A DNA stretch of 11,184 nucleotides, from assembly GCA_905204385.1 (NCBI GenBank), contig CAJKZL010000065.1, positions 1-11,184 on the forward strand, in the 5' to 3' direction. Source of the DNA: an uncultured Odoribacter sp. (GTDB lineage Bacteria; Bacteroidota; Bacteroidia; Bacteroidales; Marinifilaceae). Positions 1 through 7,631 of the stretch are shown one piece after another. Under the pieces are notes generated by a model that worked only from the letters and a program-made list of their open reading frames with translations, was not told the origin of the DNA and did not search any database. The translations under genes were made by a program, and so were the position numbers. Numbering within the stretch: the first letter of the stretch is position 1; every line of letters begins with the position of its first letter.

Positions 1-3000
1 GAAAAATTGCCTGGGGTCACTATTCACTTGAAGGGAACCACTTTAGGCGTCTCTTCGGATGTCAACGGATATTTTGAGATGACCTTACCCCGCCGGGAGA
101 AGATCATGCTGGAATTTTCCTTTATCGGCATGAAAAAGCAGGTGGTCGAATATAAGGGCCAGGAAGAGTTGATCGTTGTGATGAAATCCGAAGAATTAAG
201 CCTGGATGAGGTTGTCGTGACGGGTTATCAGGTGATCGACAAACGGGAGCAAACGAGTGCCATCACTTCGGTTAAGGCCGCCGATATCCTGGTACCGGGC
301 ATGACCAGTCTCGACCAGGCGTTGGAAGGGAGAATCCCGGAACTGATGCTGATGTCTAATTCCGGAGAGATCGGCGCTACTCCCCGGATCAGGATCCGGG
401 GGACCTCGACTTTGCTGGGAAACCGGGAGCCTTTGTGGGTGCTGGACGGAGTCATCATGACCGATCCTGTGAAGGTAGATCCCACGGAATTGAACGACCC
501 GGATTATCTGAATATCGTAGGCAATGCTATTGCAGGCATCAATCCTCAGGATATAGAACGGATAGATGTCCTGAAAGATGCTTCGGCTACAGCCCTTTAC
601 GGTACCCGTGCCGCCAATGGGGTTATTGTCGTGACTACCAAAAAGGGAGCTATCGGGAAAGCGCGGTTTTCCTATAACCATACCTCTAAATTTACCCGTC
701 GTCCCCGCTATACGGACCGGAATATCAATCTTATGAATTCGCAGGAAAGAGTACAGTTCGGCAAAGACTTGGCGGATATGCATTATGTGTTTCCTTCGGG
801 TATGCTGATGGTGGGGTATGAAGGTGCTTTACACCGTTATCATTCCGGCCAAACCGATTATGAAGGTTTTCTGCAGGAAGTGAAGTGGTATGAAACGGTT
901 AATACCGACTGGTTCGATTTATTGACCAGGGATACCTATTCCCATGGCCACAACCTGAGCATATCGGGGGGAAGCGAGGATGTCCGTTATTATGCTTCCA
1001 TCGGTTATGACGATGAGGACGGCGTTTCGAAAACAACTTATCTGAAGCGTTATACCATGCGCGTAAATCTGGATGCGGATATCACTAAAAAATTGAAGGC
1101 TTTTTTGAAGTTGAGCGGTAATGTTCAGAAAAAAAATAACCTGATGGACGGACTCGACGCCATGGATTATGCCTATAATACCACACGAGCTTTACCGGCT
1201 TTTAACGAAAACGGTAGCTTGTTTTATTTTGAAAACCGCGCATACCCTAGCGGCTATGGAACTAAGATGTTCAGGTATAATATTTTAAATGAAATAGCCA
1301 ACAGCAGTAATGAATATAATGGGAATACCGTCGCGGCTAATCTGGAATTGAAATACAAGGTCTTTACCTGCTGGGAAGTGGATGTGATGGGGTCTTATTC
1401 CCGCAGCAATACCCTGCAGGAAAAATGGTGGGGAGAAAAAAGCCATTATGTGGCGTTAATGAAAAACGGCGAATATGAAGATGCGCCTATAGGTGGGGAT
1501 GACGGACAATGTCAGTTGCCTTACGGTGGGATATTGAAAACGGCGAGTACGACCAACGAAAGTTATACCCTTCGCTTTCAGTCGGATTTCCGTAAAGTGT
1601 TCGGTCGGGAGCAGCAACATTTGATCACGAACACCCTCGGGTTCGAGGCCAATGGGAATACGGTGCATGTGTTGAATGACGAGGACCGTTTATATGTGAA
1701 GGAACGGGGCATGAAATTCGTCGGTGATATCGATCTGGATAAATTTCCGCATTATAAAAATTGGTTAAAGAGTCCTCACCGTAATATCCAACATGGAATT
1801 ACGAATATGCTGGCCGGTTATATGACTTTTGCCTATGGCTATAAACGCCATTTTATTCTGAATGCGAATTTCCGTTTCGATGCTTCCAATAAATTCGGCG
1901 ACCGCAGCAATGAGAAATTATTGCCGGTATGGTCGGTTTCGGGCATGTGGAACGCTAAGGAAAACTTGTTGAAAAACGTGAATTTCATATCGGATATGCA
2001 ATTCCGGGCTTCGTACGGAAAACAGGGAAATATGTTGGAAACCATGAGTCCCAACCTGATCATCCAACAGGGGGTGATCGATCCGTATTATGAAGAAAAT
2101 GTGTCGACCGTATATACCTTCCCGAATCCGAATTTGATGTGGGAAGAGACTTGGCCGGTGAACCTTTCGTTAGACATCAGTATGTTGGATTCGCGTTTGA
2201 CGTTGAGCGGCACCTATTATTATAAGAAAACGCTGAATTGTTTTACCAGCGTGAATGTCTCCTCGGTAAATGGAATTTCCACCTATGTGATGAACGGAGG
2301 CGATCTGGAAAATAAAGGTTATACGGTGCAGGCGATGGGAGTGCCGGTGAAACTGAAGAATTTTCGATGGAATGTATCTGCCTATGCTTCGGTAAACCTG
2401 AATACGGTGCAGACCAATACGGCTCAGAATTATACTTTGAACGACTATCTCAACGGCACGGCATTGATCGATGGTGAAGCGGTGAGTTCATTTTATTCTT
2501 ATCGTTTCCAGGGATTGAATCCGATAAACGGAACGCCGGTATTCGATGATTACAGCGATCGGCGACATTTGCTGAAAGATAAAAATCTGGAAGAACTGGT
2601 ATTGATGACCATGGAAAACAGCGGTACACGCGAGCCGAAAATGAGTGGAGGCTTGCAGACTTCCTTATCCTGGAAAGGTTTGTCTTTGTCTGCCAATTTT
2701 ACATATAGCTTGGGGTCGAAAGTAAGATTGTTCCCGCTCTATTCCCCGATTTATGGAGGGGTAAAGGCCCAAACCAATGTACGGAAGGAATTTACAAACC
2801 GATGGCAAAATCCGGGTGACGAACGTTATACCGACGTCCCGGTCATTTTGAGCACCAGCGATCCGTTGTATAGCAGTACACAATATCATTTTTCAAATTC
2901 GGCAAATGCTAGCAACGATCCTGAAATCACCAAGATCACGAAATTTGCCGATAATATCTGGGATATGTACGATAAATCCGATTTCCGTGTAGTGAGCGGC

Positions 3001-3222
3001 AATTATTTGAAATGTTCGTCCATGGTTCTGCGCTATATCGTGGATGCAAAGTATTTGAAAAAAACGCCTTTTTCAGCCTTGTCCGTTAGTTTAAGCGGAA
3101 CCAATCTATTTACCTGGTCGGCCCGGAAGCTGAAAGGGCAGGATCCTTCCCAGGCTGGATTTGCCAAGCCGAACTTATCCCTTCGGCCCACTTATACGCT
3201 AGGGGTGAATGTATCATTTTAA
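1..3222 (+). CDS. SusC/RagA-family TonB-dependent outer-membrane transporter (5' partial)
   Basis: Outer-membrane barrel that, with its SusD partner, takes up a nutrient using TonB energy. The frame is open from base 1 (first codons GAA AAA TTG), so the true start, signal peptide and the beginning of the N-terminal domain lie upstream; the TTG at 7 is an ordinary Leu codon. In window numbering, residues 3-62 are a carboxypeptidase-regulatory-like beta-sandwich (PGVTIHLKGT...GVSSDVNGYFEM...FSFIGM). The linker has VVVTGY at 71-76. The plug runs about 82-217 with RIRGTSTL, PLWVLDGV and the SusC signature DIERIDVLKDASATALYG followed by ANGVIVVTTKKG. The rest, to residue 1073, is barrel and ends in an aromatic (LGVNVSF), as expected for assembly by the BAM complex. 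SusD follows after 15 nt. Family is certain; the substrate cannot be read from sequence. Whether an STN domain (anti-sigma signalling) exists is unknown because the N-terminus is missing. Confidence 0.96.
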   Translation, partial: EKLPGVTIHLKGTTLGVSSDVNGYFEMTLPRREKIMLEFSFIGMKKQVVEYKGQEELIVVMKSEELSLDEVVVTGYQVIDKREQTSAITSVKAADILVPGMTSLDQALEGRIPELMLMSNSGEIGATPRIRIRGTSTLLGNREPLWVLDGVIMTDPVKVDPTELNDPDYLNIVGNAIAGINPQDIERIDVLKDASATALYGTRAANGVIVVTTKKGAIGKARFSYNHTSKFTRRPRYTDRNINLMNSQERVQFGKDLADMHYVFPSGMLMVGYEGALHRYHSGQTDYEGFLQEVKWYETVNTDWFDLLTRDTYSHGHNLSISGGSEDVRYYASIGYDDEDGVSKTTYLKRYTMRVNLDADITKKLKAFLKLSGNVQKKNNLMDGLDAMDYAYNTTRALPAFNENGSLFYFENRAYPSGYGTKMFRYNILNEIANSSNEYNGNTVAANLELKYKVFTCWEVDVMGSYSRSNTLQEKWWGEKSHYVALMKNGEYEDAPIGGDDGQCQLPYGGILKTASTTNESYTLRFQSDFRKVFGREQQHLITNTLGFEANGNTVHVLNDEDRLYVKERGMKFVGDIDLDKFPHYKNWLKSPHRNIQHGITNMLAGYMTFAYGYKRHFILNANFRFDASNKFGDRSNEKLLPVWSVSGMWNAKENLLKNVNFISDMQFRASYGKQGNMLETMSPNLIIQQGVIDPYYEENVSTVYTFPNPNLMWEETWPVNLSLDISMLDSRLTLSGTYYYKKTLNCFTSVNVSSVNGISTYVMNGGDLENKGYTVQAMGVPVKLKNFRWNVSAYASVNLNTVQTNTAQNYTLNDYLNGTALIDGEAVSSFYSYRFQGLNPINGTPVFDDYSDRRHLLKDKNLEELVLMTMENSGTREPKMSGGLQTSLSWKGLSLSANFTYSLGSKVRLFPLYSPIYGGVKAQTNVRKEFTNRWQNPGDERYTDVPVILSTSDPLYSSTQYHFSNSANASNDPEITKITKFADNIWDMYDKSDFRVVSGNYLKCSSMVLRYIVDAKYLKKTPFSALSVSLSGTNLFTWSARKLKGQDPSQAGFAKPNLSLRPTYTLGVNVSF

Positions 3223-3224
3223 AG

Positions 3225-3231
3225 AAAGGAG
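3225..3231 (+). promoter_or_regulatory. Shine-Dalgarno for the susD-like gene
   Basis: AAAGGAG lies three bases after the susC-like stop and six bases before the ATG at 3238. It is the only strong Shine-Dalgarno among the genes here and fixes the start of the SusD-like protein. It suggests high translation of the lipoprotein relative to its neighbours (inference). Confidence 0.6.
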
Positions 3232-3237
3232 TTTGAG

Positions 3238-4770
3238 ATGAAAAATATATTGTTTGTTGTAGCCTTGTTCCTTTTTTGCGGATGCAGCAATTTTCTGAAA
3301 GAATATTCGCAGGATCTGGTCGTTGCTAAAAATGTCAGTGACCTGGATGAGATTTTGCTGGGAAGCACCTATTTGCCCAGTGCCCAATATACCGATATCA
3401 ATGTTACGGGCGATTATTGCCCCTGGCTGAATTTCCTGGACGACGACGTGAATACGGTGATAGGGAGCGGAAGCGCCAGGACCTTCGATCCTTCCTATAA
3501 CTTATACGGTTATACCACCTGGCAGTTGGAAGTAGGAAGGACCATTGACGGGCGCAATCTTCTTCCGGACGACTTTACCTGTAATAAGTTATACAATCGG
3601 ATTAATGTGGCCAATATCATTCTGGATGAAGCGGACGAAATCGATGTGAAAACGGCGGACGATCGCTTGGGCGTGGAAAGGATCAAGGGGGAATGCTACT
3701 TCCTGCGTGCTCAGTTTTATCTGATTTTGGTGAATCTTTATGCCGATGCTTATTCGCCTGAGAAGGCAGAGACGACGATAGGAGTACCCGTTAAGCTGAC
3801 CTCTTATGTGGAGCATGACAAGGATAAGGAGTTGCAGTTCGAACGGGCTTCGGTGGCGGAAGTTTACCGACAAATAGTGAGGGATCTGACGGCGGCTATC
3901 GACTTGCTGACCCGCAGTCCGCAAACGAGGCCCTTGCACCGGGCTTCCAAAGAGGCCGCTCAGCTTTTGCTCAGCCGGGTATATCTGTATATGCAGGATT
4001 GGGAAAATGCTAAGAAGATAGCCGGCGATTTGCTGGAAACGAATGCCCGTTTGGAGGATATGTCGGTGACAGATCAGGTGTTCCTGGGGGAAAAATCGAC
4101 GGAACTGGTGTTTTCGCAAGGGAATCTGAGTGTTCATACGACAGTGACCGGAGAGAGGGGACTTCTCTGTGCTACGCGTGAGTTGTACGATTTGTATGAT
4201 GAAAAGGATTACCGGGCTTCCCGCTGGTTTTCCAGAGAATACTGGTCGGACAGCCTGGCGCTGACCGGAAAATATCAAACCGGGGCTCACCGTTCGCATG
4301 TTTCCGATTGCTTTTTGCTTCGGAATGCGGAAGCCTATCTGAATATGGCCGAGGCCTGTGCTATGTCGGGGGATGCCGATGCCAACCGATGGCTGAACGA
4401 ATTGAGGCGTAACCGGATCGAAGATTATCAGGACCAAACTTATGCAGGGGAGGAACTCATCCGGCAAGTAAGGAACGAACGCCGGAAAGAACTTTGTTTT
4501 GAGGGGCACCGCTGGTTCGATCTCCGGCGTTATGCGGTCTGTAAACAATCGCCTTATCAAAAAGAAATCCGCCGGGTTTTTGCTCATTATAATTATGAAA
4601 TCCGGAATATTTTCGATTATGCGGAAATTTTTGTGTTGGAAAAGAATGATCCGGCCTATACTTTCCGGATTCCTGCCTCCGTTCTGGAAAGGGACAAGGG
4701 GATGCCTAATAATCCCAGGGAAGCGCGTGTGGCTGTCGAGGTATTGCGTGATATTGTCGAACAAGAATAA
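3238..4770 (+). CDS. RagB/SusD-family nutrient-binding outer-membrane lipoprotein
   Basis: Substrate-capturing lid of the SusC/D transporter, anchored at the cell surface. 510 aa, normal for the family. The signal peptide is residues 1-15, with the lipobox ending FCGC and lipid-bearing Cys16. The N-terminal SusD region carries NRINVANIILDEAD at 120-133 and then the conserved helix ERIKGECYFLRAQFYLILVN (147-166). Helical repeats continue through ASKEAAQLLLSRVYLYMQDW (236-255). The C-terminal SusD signature is intact: LLRNAEAYLNMAEA (360-373), then VRNERRKELCFEGHRWFDLRRY (411-432) and finally RIPASVLERDKGMPNNP (477-493). The ATG has a good Shine-Dalgarno 6 nt upstream. The gene sits 15 nt after the susC-like gene and 15 nt before the next lipoprotein, so it is co-transcribed. 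Family assignment is firm; ligand unknown. The pair resembles peptide-type RagAB as much as glycan-type SusCD because no glycan-degrading gene is adjacent. Confidence 0.96.
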   Translation: MKNILFVVALFLFCGCSNFLKEYSQDLVVAKNVSDLDEILLGSTYLPSAQYTDINVTGDYCPWLNFLDDDVNTVIGSGSARTFDPSYNLYGYTTWQLEVGRTIDGRNLLPDDFTCNKLYNRINVANIILDEADEIDVKTADDRLGVERIKGECYFLRAQFYLILVNLYADAYSPEKAETTIGVPVKLTSYVEHDKDKELQFERASVAEVYRQIVRDLTAAIDLLTRSPQTRPLHRASKEAAQLLLSRVYLYMQDWENAKKIAGDLLETNARLEDMSVTDQVFLGEKSTELVFSQGNLSVHTTVTGERGLLCATRELYDLYDEKDYRASRWFSREYWSDSLALTGKYQTGAHRSHVSDCFLLRNAEAYLNMAEACAMSGDADANRWLNELRRNRIEDYQDQTYAGEELIRQVRNERRKELCFEGHRWFDLRRYAVCKQSPYQKEIRRVFAHYNYEIRNIFDYAEIFVLEKNDPAYTFRIPASVLERDKGMPNNPREARVAVEVLRDIVEQE

Positions 4771-4785
4771 TTAGAAGTTTGCCTT

Positions 4786-5754
4786 ATGAAAAAAATAATG
4801 TTTCGGAGACTTTTGTTGGGAGTTGTTTTAGGCTTGTCGGGAGCGGCCTGCCAAAAGGAAGAGATCACTCCGTCCATAGCATTTCCGCAATTGTATGAGA
4901 TTAAAGATAATGCGGACGATCCGGTCCAACATAGGAGATATGAATTGTGGAAAACGTATAATGTACCGGTATATTTTAACGATACCATAGCAAAAACCTT
5001 TGTCGGGATGGACCATGCAGGAGATTCCGTGTTCCGTACGGAAACGATCGACCTGAACTGGGGATTTACCTCCCAGGAGAAAAATACTCACTTCGAATAT
5101 GTGTATTTGACAGATGAGGAAGAACAGATGAATGCTCTTGCGGTGGTTGAAAAATACCTTGCTTCGTTGAGTGTGCCTTTGCGTCCGTTTTCGGTTTTGG
5201 TGACCCGGTCAGCCCTGTCGGTAACGGGCGGAACCGGTACGAAAGTACCGAATAAAGTCGGCTATCGCACTGTTTTGATTACCGGCGTGGAACAGATGAC
5301 GGAGAAGGAAGCTGCAGAGATGGTGCAACTCCTGAAAAAGGAAATGATAAAGAATAAAATGTCTAATTATACCGACGAATTGACGGCTTTCAACAAAATC
5401 TCCAAGGAGTGGTTCAATACAATGTGGACCAATCTGCCAGGAGTGCCTGATGATTTCAGCTCTTCGAAGAGAGGGCTTTTCGGTCCTTTAAGTGAAGAAG
5501 CCCTGAAAGAAATCCGCTTGGTGGTCGGCCGTTTCGGTTTTCTGGGAGGGCAGAATGACAATGTAATTTCCTGGATCGGAGGAGGGAGGTATTCTCCTGA
5601 AAATAAGGATGACGATCTCAATATGTATCTGGACGAAATGCTGAGTTATTCGAAAACCGAGTTTAAAACCCGTTGGGGACATGCTCCGCTGGTGATGGAG
5701 AAGTATGATATATTATATGGAGTGATTGCAGAGAAACTGGAAGTTGAACTGTAA
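4786..5754 (+). CDS. Surface lipoprotein resembling Mx1-type zinc metallopeptidases, active site apparently lost
   Basis: 322-aa lipoprotein. The signal peptide is residues 1-21, with Cys22 in GAAC followed by QKEE, which matches the Lys plus two acidic residues that direct Bacteroidota lipoproteins to the cell surface. The layout follows the 'putative zinc-binding metallopeptidase' lipoproteins (Mx1 type) commonly found after susCD: an early YELWKTYNVPVYFND segment (52-66), a central YL...LITGV region (124-168), a helix ending in FNKIS (202-206) where active members have HEFxH before a similar [F-x-x-IS], and a C-terminal acidic helix PENKDDDLNMYLDEM (271-285) where active members have a NEDF-type third-ligand region. 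At the expected zinc site this protein has KEMIK (185-189), so both His ligands are Lys. No HExxH occurs anywhere. The alignment is from memory of family sequences. Best reading: a non-catalytic binding homologue; alternatively an unrelated family. It lies between the SusD-like gene and a second lipoprotein with gaps of 15 and 12 nt. Confidence 0.6.
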   Translation: MKKIMFRRLLLGVVLGLSGAACQKEEITPSIAFPQLYEIKDNADDPVQHRRYELWKTYNVPVYFNDTIAKTFVGMDHAGDSVFRTETIDLNWGFTSQEKNTHFEYVYLTDEEEQMNALAVVEKYLASLSVPLRPFSVLVTRSALSVTGGTGTKVPNKVGYRTVLITGVEQMTEKEAAEMVQLLKKEMIKNKMSNYTDELTAFNKISKEWFNTMWTNLPGVPDDFSSSKRGLFGPLSEEALKEIRLVVGRFGFLGGQNDNVISWIGGGRYSPENKDDDLNMYLDEMLSYSKTEFKTRWGHAPLVMEKYDILYGVIAEKLEVEL

Positions 5755-5766
5755 AAAAGAATAAGT

Positions 5767-6618
5767 ATGAAGAGAATATTATATGTATTGATGGTTTGTA
5801 TATTGATCGACGCCTGTAAAGAGGATGATAACGGAATAAATAAAGGCGAGTTCGCTTTATCCACTTTTAAGGACGAACGTGACGGTACGGTTTATAAGTG
5901 TATAACTATCGGCGGGGATACCTGGATGGCCGAAAATCTGCGCTATAGCCTTCCGGGGGGCTTTTATAAAGGATGTTTGCGCTATAGTGAGGGAGGGGGA
6001 GGTATGTCGCAGAAACAATTTGACAACTACATCGAAAAGGTCCGTAATGAAGGGCGCATGAGTGAGGAATTATATCAGGAATGCTATAGTTTACGAGACG
6101 AAGGATATGTACCCCGGGTTTTGATGGAGATGATCGGATATAAATTTCCGGCGGAGTTGCTGGACGATCTTCTGAGCTACGATAAAACTTATGTGGAAAA
6201 GTACGGTTATCTGTATACCTATGGGGCTTTGGATGAGGCTGTTCCTGAGGGATGGCGGATACCGACGGATGAAGACTGGAAAAGGCTGGAAGAAACGCTG
6301 GGTGTGCCGGCGGCAGAAGCCGGAACCCTGGAGGCCTGGAGAGGAAACGGATTGGCCGGCTTGTTGATGGAAGGCGATCAGGGAATCGGATTCGGGGCCA
6401 TGTACGGTGGCGGTAAAATATATCATTCCGACCAGAATGGAGGTATCTATGATGGAAAAGGATTCCGGGCAACTTGGTGGGCTTCGGATACGGTGGAGCA
6501 TGCAAAGGAAGGATTTCTCGGCATGGTTCGGACAATCGAGCTGAACAATAGCAAAGTTTGGAGAGGCACCACCAAGCGTGAAGGCACTGCCTACAGTGTC
6601 CGCTGCATCCGCAAATAA
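5767..6618 (+). CDS. FISUMP-domain (Fibrobacter major paralogous domain) surface lipoprotein with a large insert
   Basis: 283-aa lipoprotein. The signal peptide is residues 1-16, lipobox IDAC with Cys17, then KEDD, a surface-export type signal. The family pattern is clear: FKDERDGTVYKCITIGGDTWMAENLRY (34-60), YGYLYTYGAL (146-155), PEGWRIPTDEDWKRLEETLG (160-179), GFGAMYGG (208-215), a WWAS strand (237-240) and the terminal SVRCIRK (277-283). These match the TIGR02145-like domain, related to a C-type-lectin-like fold, which is widespread in Bacteroidota and Fibrobacter surface proteins and has no defined enzymatic role. Between the ENLRY and YGYLY motifs, normally separated by a short loop, about 85 residues are inserted: a Gly-rich turn, then charged predicted helices. 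The usual Cys of the CPEGW motif is Val here. It is the last gene of the susCD operon, 12 nt after its neighbour. Likely a binding or scaffold protein at the surface (inference). Confidence 0.82.
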   Translation: MKRILYVLMVCILIDACKEDDNGINKGEFALSTFKDERDGTVYKCITIGGDTWMAENLRYSLPGGFYKGCLRYSEGGGGMSQKQFDNYIEKVRNEGRMSEELYQECYSLRDEGYVPRVLMEMIGYKFPAELLDDLLSYDKTYVEKYGYLYTYGALDEAVPEGWRIPTDEDWKRLEETLGVPAAEAGTLEAWRGNGLAGLLMEGDQGIGFGAMYGGGKIYHSDQNGGIYDGKGFRATWWASDTVEHAKEGFLGMVRTIELNNSKVWRGTTKREGTAYSVRCIRK

Positions 6619-6684
6619 CAATCAAGGGGACGGTTCCTTCGGTTGATTGAGGAAAATCAACCGAAGGAACCGTCCCCTTGATTG
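6619..6684. repeat. Perfect 30-bp inverted repeat (REP/MITE-like palindrome), shared 3' end of convergent genes
   Basis: The left arm is 6619-6648 and the right arm 6655-6684, all 30 pairs matched, around the 6-nt loop GAGGAA. The arm begins CAATCAAGGGGACGGTTCC. The repeat starts directly after the TAA of the FISUMP gene and ends inside the AraC-family gene on the other strand, giving that gene its last eight codons and TGA stop. The + strand flank is A-rich (AAAAAATTATTT), not a U-tract; the - strand exit is UUAUUUGC. So it is not a textbook intrinsic terminator, though the hairpin should still impede or protect transcripts from both sides. The GGGGACGG/CCGTCCCC core resembles palindromes I recall next to REP-associated Y1 transposases in other bacteria; that link is from memory. 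No transposase lies in the window and no clear target duplication is seen. Confidence 0.9.
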
Positions 6685-7502
6685 AAAAAATTATTTCGGT
6701 ATTCTGAAGGTGTAAGGCCGAGTTTGTTTTTTACATAGCGGCTCAGGTAAGATACCGATGAGAAATTCATACAGTCGGCAATTGCTTGCAACGACAGGCC
6801 GGGTTGGAGAAGCAGACGCGACAATTCTCCCGAAACGAACCGGTCGATCCAATAGGTTGCAGGCTGTCCGCTGAGATTTTTGCTGATCTCCGAAAGGTAG
6901 TGCGGCGTGATGCAGAGGCGGCCTGCGTAATATTCGAGGCTTCGGTCTGCAACATAATCCCCGTCGAGCAGCATACCGACGAATTCCTTCATCAACACAG
7001 TGGGCCTCGATGAAACGGCTGCGCGTTCGTTGGAACGGGCATGAATGTCGTACAAGTCAAGCACATGGGCTTTCAGCAAAGCTCCTATCATCTCTTCCCG
7101 GAACAGATGTTTCCGGTCGCCGAGTCTGTCGCGCAAGCGCAGCATATCTTTCCGGCATTTGCCGAAATCCTCCGCCGTGAGTTTCATCACCGGATTCTGC
7201 AATAACGATAAGTGACCTATAATGCCATAATTACTCCGGATGGCATTAGTGATGATGAATGCCTCGGGAAAACTCATGACGATGACCCGGCAATCCTCCG
7301 ATTGTGAAATGGATGACACGTACAATCCATTCGTGAGTATGACATAATCGCCGGACGATATGTTATAATGTGTGCGATGGAGCGTAAAACTCAGATTGCC
7401 TTCAATGCAAAGAATATGAACTACATGTCCGGCATGATTTGCGAAATCATATCCGGCAAGGTTGTCGGAGAAAAACAAGGGGTCGGATTCGGCTGTTTCC
7501 AT
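6657..7502 (-). CDS. AraC-family transcriptional regulator (next to aldo/keto reductase operon)
   Basis: 281 aa from the ATG at 7502. The N-terminal half (about 1-150) is a cupin-like sensor domain (HILCIEGNLSFTL, then ISSGDYVILTNG). The C-terminal half carries the two AraC helix-turn-helices: SLEYYAGRLCITPHYLSEIS (188-207) with the following NLSGQPATYWI, and LSLQAIADCMNFSSVSYLSRY (236-256) followed by KNKLGLTPSEYR. The frame stays open upstream to a TTG at 7529, but that codon overlaps a TACTTTTG -7 promoter box (7534-7527), so the ATG is the better start. The last eight residues, NQGDGSFG, and the stop are encoded by the right arm of the 30-bp inverted repeat, just past the normal family end. 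It is divergent from the reductase/hydrolase operon, with 129 nt between the starts, so it probably controls that operon. The ligand is unknown. Confidence 0.9.
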   Translation of the reverse strand: METAESDPLFFSDNLAGYDFANHAGHVVHILCIEGNLSFTLHRTHYNISSGDYVILTNGLYVSSISQSEDCRVIVMSFPEAFIITNAIRSNYGIIGHLSLLQNPVMKLTAEDFGKCRKDMLRLRDRLGDRKHLFREEMIGALLKAHVLDLYDIHARSNERAAVSSRPTVLMKEFVGMLLDGDYVADRSLEYYAGRLCITPHYLSEISKNLSGQPATYWIDRFVSGELSRLLLQPGLSLQAIADCMNFSSVSYLSRYVKNKLGLTPSEYRNNFFNQGDGSFG

Positions 7503-7526
7503 ACAAAGGACATGGATTTGTTTCCC

Positions 7527-7557
7527 CAAAAGTAAGCAAATACCACGAAAAGTGAAA
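7527..7557 (-). promoter_or_regulatory. Bacteroidota-type sigma-ABfr promoter for the AraC-family gene
   Basis: On the minus strand, TACTTTTG (7534-7527) is a perfect TAnnTTTG -7 box. Nineteen bases upstream is TTTC (7557-7554), one mismatch from the -33 TTTG. Transcription would start near 7520, giving a leader of roughly 20 nt to the ATG at 7502. It is the best-formed promoter in the window. Confidence 0.6.
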
Positions 7558-7600
7558 AATCTCCGTAGAATTTCATAATCCCTGCATGCTTCCGGTGCCG

Positions 7601-7608
7601 TAACTTTG
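7601..7608 (+). promoter_or_regulatory. -7 promoter box for the aldo/keto reductase operon
   Basis: TAACTTTG fits the Bacteroidota -7 consensus TAnnTTTG, and the ATG is 23 nt downstream. No TTTG lies at the -33 position, which is usual for promoters that need an activator and fits control by the divergent AraC-family protein. The 11 bases TAACTTTGCGA recur in the nitroreductase promoter at 10647. Confidence 0.5.
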
Positions 7609-7631
7609 CGATAGAATCAAATAATGACAGT

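Noticed and set aside
3589..4764. 391-codon open frame on the minus strand
   Set aside because: It lies wholly opposite the SusD-like gene, has no family motif, and its length follows from the codon pattern of the sense gene. The sense frame has a lipobox and full SusD signatures.
5906..6625. Minus-strand open frames of 239 and 176 codons
   Set aside because: Pro/Ser/His-rich translations opposite the FISUMP gene with no recognisable domain; shadows of the sense frame.
6619..6690. Classical Rho-independent terminator for the susCD operon
   Set aside because: The hairpin is strong but is followed on the + strand by A residues, not U residues, so only a general hairpin-at-3'-end role is supported.
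7503..7529. TTG start for the first AraC-family gene
   Set aside because: The TTG falls inside a perfect -7 box with a spaced -33 element, so it would not be in the mRNA; ATG 7502 is preferred.
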